Assembly: GCA_907165275.2 (NCBI GenBank)
Contig: OU015675.1
Coordinates: 3,985,501 to 4,049,500, forward strand
Direction: 5' to 3'
Origin: Zygaena filipendulae
Taxonomy: Eukaryota > Arthropoda > Insecta > Lepidoptera > Zygaenidae
Length of the DNA: 64,000 bases
Shown: in pieces, positions 43,501-52,500 of the stretch
How positions within the stretch are numbered: the first letter of the stretch is position 1
How the letters are laid out: the number at the start of each line of letters is the position of its first letter
Program-made: the position numbers and the translations under genes
Notes under the pieces: generated by a model
What the model saw: the letters and a program-made list of their open reading frames with translations, nothing else
Database searches by the model: none
Told to the model about the DNA's origin: nothing

Positions 43501-46500
43501 TTTTTCATTTTTACTAGCCTATGTCTAAATTATTTATAATAAGAAATTGAATCGGCCATTGACATGTAGGTGCGGGCGTAGCGCTTGAAATTTCGTGGAT
43601 AGCTCACTTCCAAACTAATGTTGAATAACTTTTAGACTATAAATTTTTTTTGACATTATGCATATTTTAATCATATTATTGTTTATTTTTTTTAAATGGA
43701 ATGTATCAAGTTTTTGGTCAATTCATTGTCACGTTGCATAACGAGTAAATTATGCTGTTGTGTTTTCTATATCGTTTTGTTTTAATTATACGTGTACATA
43801 CTTACCTTTACTTACAAGTATCTCTTGGAGGATTAAAACTTAGAAATTGCAGAGACCACAGAATAGATAGAAGGGGTATCGACTCGGTTATGTATAAAAA
43901 CAGATAAAACTGCAGTGTCGCCGGTTGATTTTCGCACACAAACGAATCTATTCATCACGCACATGAAAATTTATCAACTAATCGAGATGTATATAATTAT
44001 GTAGGCATGTATTATACGCCATTTTATTAAGTAGGTATTTACTCAGACTGTTTTTTTTTAATTAAATTTGCATGAATTATTATAATTTTAAATATATATG
44101 GGATCCCAGCAATAAAAGTATTAGCTCATAATTAAACATACATTGCCTCTCTAGTTATTACGTTTTCTTTCTATAGCGGAAACTATTGACACCTTCTTCT
44201 TTGACACACCTCTTTCACTTCATCCACATTTAGGTATACTTCGAATATCATTTACTCTCTGATTTCAATTGCTCTTGATGTTGGCTTTTCTGAACACAAG
44301 CTCTGCCATCAGTACCTATGCGTCGTCCGCAGATAACCTCCTCTGGCATATAAGTATGTATCCTCTTTATTTTAGTTAAAGGTATGTTTTATTACCATTC
44401 GCATTCTCCTATCAACCAAATCAAACATTCACTTTGATGTAAAAATGTAAAATTATTCAAATGTACTTTTATTCCGTTTTCCTTTTAATATTTAGTCGGT
44501 TCGAAAATGTTATTGTGCTAGCAGGTGGCTACTTATTTTAATGACACATTTATTTTCTTTATTTTATCTCTTTCACAGTCCCTTTTGAACCCTGTTCCAT
44601 GTCAGTTCCAAAAACGTTATTTTATTCTAAAATAACATCGACTGGTTACAAAAACAAAATAGGCACTAACTTCGTACCTTTGTGAATATTATTTGTTCAG
44701 AAGATGGCTAGCTGTATTAAACGCTAAATAATTTCTCTTTTTGGAATCTGACTTTTATCTCAACCACAGATAATATAATACTCAACCTTTTTCACATAAT
44801 GTTTTTCATACAATCTTCATAATTATTGTCGTCTAACCATTATTTTTTCGACGATTTCTTAATGTTCAACTTTTCTACCGCAGTCTTTTGTAAAGTAAGC
44901 CTATGCTGTGCTATAATCGCATTAATTTTTCCTAAAAATACAATATATTAGTCTAAAACAATTTAATACCGCATCTCTTTAACAGTTTCCACTGCCATGA
45001 ACATCAATCATAACACTATTTTGTATCGTTCTACAATTTCACATCGCTGCGTGTAATTTGTGTATGATATGCGGGTGATTTACAGCTGCTATCATTTAAC
45101 TATGATACAAATTACAATCGCACTGTGTCGGTTTTCTGATGCTCTATTAGTACAGTGACGTCACTCAAACAAATGAGAGTACGCGAATTTACGCGATGGC
45201 ATATTCCGAACGAAAAGTGAACTTTTACAGGTTAATTTTCTCTGTTTAATCTTTATCTTAGACTAGCTGTGCCCCGCAGTTTCACACGCATGAGTTTCGG
45301 AATTCCCGCGGGAACTCCAAAATACAAAATATAAAGTTGTCGTGGAGAAGTGCAATCGTAGATATTAAATGATGAACACGGTAGGAGACCCCTCTAAAGG
45401 TAAACTCTTTTTAATAAATAAAAAATATTATCATTAAAATTTGTCCAAGATATACATAATTAGGTATACAGGCGGAAATATCACATAACATATACCTATG
45501 TAGTAAGACAACACAATCATATAGACAACCTCTCTTGCAATCGGTTATAATAATACCTCACCGTCAGTTTTTTTATATTTATCTACTTATTATATGTATT
45601 AAAATACACATTATATAGATACAAATGAATATGGTAGCTATGTCGTAACTAAATTTCGCAAAAAAGCTAGGTATTTTGCGAAAACACGGATAATTAGACA
45701 ATGGCTATATGATATTTCTAATTCTGCGCCTGTCTAATTGTCCGTGTTTTTGCAAAAACCTTAGAACTTTTGCGAAAATTCAGTTTATCAAATACGCTAT
45801 ACCTACCTCAGATTGCAGTTTTGAGATAGAGTGTGTGTGATATTTATATTATCTAATCGATCACATTTTTTCCTGTGATCGCCTTCGTTCATGTGATGAA
45901 TATTTGTTTTCCCTAAGAAAAGTGAATTTAGGTATTTAGTAGGTATATACGAGTATTTACAAAAAACTTATATCAGTTAACTGGTATACTCGTAGTATAA
46001 GTTTTGGTTTAGGACCAATAAATGACGCTGTGTTTGGCTTTTATTAAGGAATGCAAAGAATTTTATTACCATAATCACTGCAGTGAAAATTAATTGAATA
46101 ATAAGTTACTAACATGTTTGGAATAGAGGTTTAGATTAGCTCCATATCGTTCATTATTCATTCATCTAATGTACGCGCGTGATTAAATTTTATCCAAAAG
46201 CAGATTTCATTTGGATAAATGTCGTGAGTTTGAAATTGTAATTAAAACAGATAACGGTGATTAAACGAGTCGCGCTCGTCAGGGTTCTGAATACTTACAC
46301 AGTTTCAGTCTCTTTTTAGGGTTCCGTACCCAAAGGGTAAAACGGGACCCTATTACTAACATCTCGTCTGTCACCAGGCTGTATCTCATGAACCGTGATA
46401 GTAAGACAGTTGAAATGTTCACAGATGATGTAGTATTTCTGTTGCCGCTATAATAACAAATACAAAAAAAAAATACAGAATAAAATAAATATTTAAGGGG

Positions 46501-49500
46501 GCTCCGATATCTACAACAAACGTGATTTTTTTTGCTCGTTTTTGCTCGTTATTGATAACGGCAACAGCTAGACTCTTGAAATATTCACAAAATATTTAGT
46601 TATATATTCACTTTAAAAATAAATAATTAAATTAAAATAAGTAAAACAATTATTTATGGGGGGCTTCCATCTTACAGACATGAGACATGATTATTTGCCT
46701 TTCTTATAGATAATGGAACCATGGAAGTATGGAACCTTTCGTGCGCGAGGCCGACTCGCACTTGGCCGGCTTTTTTCTAGATTGTTAGAGATATACTTTA
46801 TGATTCAGTGTGGCCAAAGCTCGTTTAGTTTTAGTTGTTTATGTAGTTTAGATCTCACATACGCGGCATTTTGCTCATTGTTTATGTAATGTACCTATAC
46901 CTGATAATTACTTGAGCTTTTCCATTAGTGCTACTTATTAGTAGTTTATTTTTTTAACTTGAACATGTTCTCATAATGCACCCATAGGTGTAAAATTTTA
47001 TTCCAGCCTTGTAGACAAGCCTGTCATTTTTTCTTACAGCCCAATGCGGCAAATGCAATTACCTATAGTCTTTAATTTTTGAAGGATTTTGACACCTACA
47101 AACTAGCGGGAGAAAAATGTATTACGTCTTTTAAACATTTGAAAGCGATTCTCTTGCCTTCATAACCCCATGCATGGGACTAAGAACAACAATATTATTA
47201 TTACGTAACCAGAAGAGTTTCCATCATTTTTGCTAAAAGTTTAACGTCCTAGGAAGGCCCCAAAAAGCTGTCACTCCATTTCTGATGCTGAAGGGCTATT
47301 GGATCAATTGTATTGTTCGTCTTTGCAAGCGGACGAGTTGCATTATACGGCGATTTGAACGTATTCATTTGGATAGAAGTGGGTCAGTGCCTTAACGCAT
47401 GCAGCTCAGTGCATCATGGCTCATGCACTGTAGGTATAGTAGGTACGCACAAATAACAATAACGAACAATGTTATTGCTATATTTGACCTACAGATTTGA
47501 GATTGCTGTTAGGGGGTAGTTAAAAAGTACTTCTTGGCAGGCTGCTTTTTGCCTCTGAAGTGCTGAATGTTTTGGTTTTTTCGTGATGGGAGGTGGTTGG
47601 GTCGGGTATTGGGATCTGGCCGTGTGCTTGTCATGTCCAGGTTTGTGCGTGCGTGTGAAGAGGGTGTATTTTCATCTTTGGCGAAGAGTGTTACCATGAA
47701 ATTGAGGACTGGCGCTTTTGTTTTGTTAGTATGTTGCCAATCGTCAATTTCTAAATTTCGGTCCCAGCTAAAAATCAAAGCTGGGCACCATTTTGGCTTA
47801 AGGAATTTTAGATTTAGTAATAGGTATTTTGTAACTGTTTTTTTAGTTTTATTTAATTTCTCTTTTAATGTACCTACTTACTATTTTTTTTAAGCCAAAT
47901 CAAATTTATTATTATAGTTTACGTTTATGCCAACCGTCCTGTTTTCCCAGGACATGTAATCCTGATTTTTAGGGTGTGGTCTTGACTTTTTAAGTCGTGT
48001 CCTGGGTTTATGAAGCGTCGTGGTTTTAATTACTGCCTCCAATCATACATTGAAGATACTTTCACAAACAATTTGAACTGCTATTATTTGAGTTTCATTT
48101 ACTGTTTCCATTGCGTAAATATCATATTACTATAAATTAACTACTGCTCTAATACTTCTTCTGCGTCCTGTTTTTAGTAGATCTGTGTTGTAAAGTGTTG
48201 TTATTATTATTATTATTTATTTAACTAATGAATTAAAAAGAAGAAGAGGTAGATACACGAATCAAATAACTTATTATCGTTAATGCGTCTTGCACCATAT
48301 AGTCCTACCATAGTCAATGTACAAGTTTGTAAAGATGTTTCGATGTTTTTCACTCAATCAAACATAAACAGCGGAATGGATTTGGCGATGAAATTTAGCA
48401 CACACAATAAGAAGTTCTGGATAACATACAAAATACCGATAATTGTGAAATTCGCGATAGAAACTCAAATTCTTCAAAATATGGGTCAACATACTGCCAG
48501 TAAAAATAGCATGATTAAACATCGTCAAAGATCATCAGATCATTGTTTATCTACACTTGGGGATGCATGTCGGAGCTGTCTTTTTATTCGTTCATGTATG
48601 AGTCGATATCGATATTATTTGCTATTAAGCAAACACCTCAGCCATTCGAGCGCTCATCAGACACCGTACCTAGACATGACATTACCAATCTCTGGGGAAA
48701 GTATTAGCTGGCAAGACGCTATTTACCGATCGCACTGGCTGATTTCAATCGGGCCTTCGATTTGCGGCGTGCAACACTCCTCAAAGTGATGCGGGCGCAC
48801 AGCGAATGCATACCTAGCTATATATCGATTCTTTTTTTAAATAATTATAATTTTTTTAAAATTTAAATAATTTTTAATTCTGTTATTTCAGCTGTCATAA
48901 TTTATGGGATGCCTACTCGCCAAATTAGTAAACCTTAAATTCATTAGTTTTTTGTAATTGATATCTAGGTACTTATTACAAACTAGATACTCAAAGTCTG
49001 AAATTGTTTATTTTTTTATTTATCAAAAACCACCGTACATCTTCTTGGAACGCATGCGATAGAGTAGCACTAGTGTGTAAGTTTAAATAAATAATGGTTT
49101 ATTAAATAAAATAATTAAATATAGAATGATATAAGAATATAAAAAAATGTTATCACGTAACTGAACACATCTTCAATTAATCTTAGGCCTCAGCAGTTAG
49201 CACCTGGAACTTAGAAATTTTAAAAGAAATGTTTAACTTTGTATTTGTGTAAGTAAGTAGGTACCTAGAAACTTTTGGAATTTTATGTACCTTCATAGAT
49301 ACACAAAAAGTTAAATATCCATTTATGAAGCTGACATTTTTTTCATAGAAAGCCCACAATCCCTTAGGTCCAGGAAATAAACACGTACGATGTAGTGGTT
49401 CAGATGAAACATTGAATTTCTGAATTTATCTATGGAAAAGTGTCGATAACCCGAATCAGTGGGCAGCCCTACGGTATCTTCGTCGGCAGCGCCTCCAGAC

Positions 49501-52500
49501 GAATAGATCTGAATTGATCCTGGCATAACCCTAGTCGCGTAACGAGACCCGCGCCCCGCACCCCGCGCCCCCACACACCCCGCACCCCGCACACCGCACC
49601 GCGCACCAACCTACTCGACAATGCAAATCACACCTCAATAATGATTTTAATAATCTTCGAATAAGAAATTTGAAAAAAAATAAAAATGAGTGTTAAATAA
49701 TTTTCTGCTTTGTACAGACAGTGCGTGTTCATGATTTTATTTTTCCTTAGGTACATTAAGTATAACTTTTGTAATAGGTACTTTCTACTAAGTTTCTTAT
49801 CCAATTAATATAACCAAATGTAAAACATTTAACTTCAATTTCTAGCAGAACAATAGCGAATTGAAATTCAATTATTCGATTTCGTCTTTCACCATTACAA
49901 TAGGGAGTTCGAGGTAGGTACTACGGCAGGGCCATCATTCGATTCACCATCGAATACAAATCGATACTGGATCCCTTTTCGCCGTCGAATCTATATTAAC
50001 TCGAGTTGAATTCACAGCTCATTCTATGTATTGAATAGTGAAGAGTGAAGACTCAAATTATGTCACTCCCACGCAAGACTATATTTGATAAGAATTGAGT
50101 TTTATTGTATTGGAGTCGATTTGAACGAGTTTTATGAACGAAGCTCGATTCGATTTTGACATTCGCACAATAGGTACGAATGTAATGGCGATAGAACAAA
50201 ATATATCACCGTTTTACGACCAATTCAACTTGTGGATTTATTGAAATATTTTAAGATACACGTGGGTGCTTTTTTATGGTGTATAAGTAAATAGATACAA
50301 ATTCATTCACTCTAAGCCTAAATTATGAATGGTTATAAAACGAGTTATCTCTATTGGATACAACTTAAGATTGGGCTTACCTACCTCACACGTTTGCTAA
50401 TAAAGTTACTACATTTATTTCTAGTAAAGTCAAATTACGTTCTTAGAAACAGTTTATTGGAGTGTTATTTATTACATTCCTCAGCATCAAAACCCATGTA
50501 AAGTGTCGATGTCTTGAAATTTACCATCATTGTGTTAAATTGATTACTAGCTGTGCCCCGCGGTTTCGAAATTGGGTATTTTCCGGGGTATGAAAATCAA
50601 AATTGTAATTAGTCCGTCAGATAGAAATTAAAAAATATAATACACACGTATTTCTTTTTTCTTTTTCAAATTAATGAAAATAAACAGATAAAGCGCATCC
50701 TAGGGTGGGGGACTCGTGACGTCATTATTCGGTATAAGTCCCGTAAAACTGCACCGAGTTGTAACGTCACGCGAAATTTCAACTCAATGTAGGTATCGCC
50801 GTTATTTTTTTATTTAAAAAAATTAAAAATACGTGTCCAATATTTTTTATTAATATACACGACGGACAAAAAAAAAATAAACAAGTAGCCAATTGCCGCC
50901 GGAACTCCAACGTAGCCTTATTTAGATACTTCTTAAACCTTCCCTGAACTTCCACAAATATTTCAAGATCAAAATTAGCCAAATCGGTCCAGCCATTCTC
51001 GAGTTTTAGTGAGACAAACGAACAGCAATAAACTTTTATATAGAAGATTATTATTATTGATCCCATTTTTCAAGCATATCTACCTTTCGGATCACATTAT
51101 GCTTCTATCATTGAGTTATAGTCCATCTTCTGTCTGAAAAGTCACCGCTGCCATGAAAAGAGCTGAGGGAAGCGATGGAAACAGTTTATCACTAACTCCA
51201 TCAAACTATTTTGGGACAGACATGACCTTTAACCTTCGTCACGGCGTCATTTCTGTCAGTAATAAAATCAACAACAAAAAAGGAGTCGATTTTCAGAGCG
51301 GCTGATAGTTTGATTGATAAACTCTACATTAGGCGAATTTTGTAAATGGCAAATATTATATTTTGGTAATAAACTGCTTATAATGGGTATTTATTACAAT
51401 AAATTACTAATCATCTTAAGCATCCATCAAAGTAATATAAACATAATCTTCTAAACTAGTACTTTATGCAAGGAAGCATATCGGCTTATCACTTGCCTAT
51501 CTTTACTTTGCGTGTAAGAATATTGTTGTACAAAAAATGTTATTAACTATTTACTGAAACTATGTAACTCCATAACTGCTTTATTGTACTGTACTTTGAC
51601 AGACATTGTAATTTCATGAGCGTCACATTTTCAGCTATTTTAACAACGCTTGCACCTGCCATGTTTACTCTGTGTTAATAAGCGGAACTATTTTATAATT
51701 AACTCCCAGATTAATTAACGGCATCGAGTAAACGTTGCGTTGTTACATTTTCATCAAAAATTGTTAAATTATTGCTCTTATTAAAGCCAAGCGTTAATGC
51801 TCTGGCTTTTAAGGCTGGCTATCTTTGTGATCCGCTAAGCGTCGATTGATATTGACCACAGGGCACAGACATAGATTGAAGTAGATAATGCAAGCTAATC
51901 GCAAAATCGTCTCTCAAGCAATAAAACTATTTGTTGAGAATAAATAAAGAATTTGTCGAAAGTTGTTTTACTACATTCGAAAAAACCTTTCAACTACCAA
52001 TAAAAGTATTGCATAATCTCCGTACATAAGTTTATATCATACAAGTATACTTATAATATGTAGATAGGTATTTAGATTATTGTCAAAAATCTAATCCTTC
52101 TATATATAATTGTATAGGTTTAAAAGCAGCAAAACGTTAAAAACGATCGCGTCAAATAAAATACAAAAATAAAGAGTGAAACATTTAGACAAATACATCA
52201 TCTCTGATTTCCATATTTATAAAAAATGGAAATATTGACGGAAAAAATTCGGAGTGACGTATTTTTTTCTTCATGAAACGCGTCGCGTTGAAAATGCAAA
52301 TCCACCCTCGCGGTGGATGGACGCGACAACACCCTGTATTTAGTCCGCAAACATACGTTTTTTAATTAATTCGCTACATCCTCGTATATAGCGAATTATA
52401 CACAGGGTGTTCCATTAATACCACATCGGACTTGACAATTGAAGCGAATCGTACTGCAATTTTGTAACTGTATAATTTTGGTGAACGACTTGACAAAAAA

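Noticed and set aside
47509..47893. Two opposed frames of 89 and 108 codons
   Set aside because: No motif was recognised. They could be a remnant of a transposon protein, but the evidence is too weak to call.
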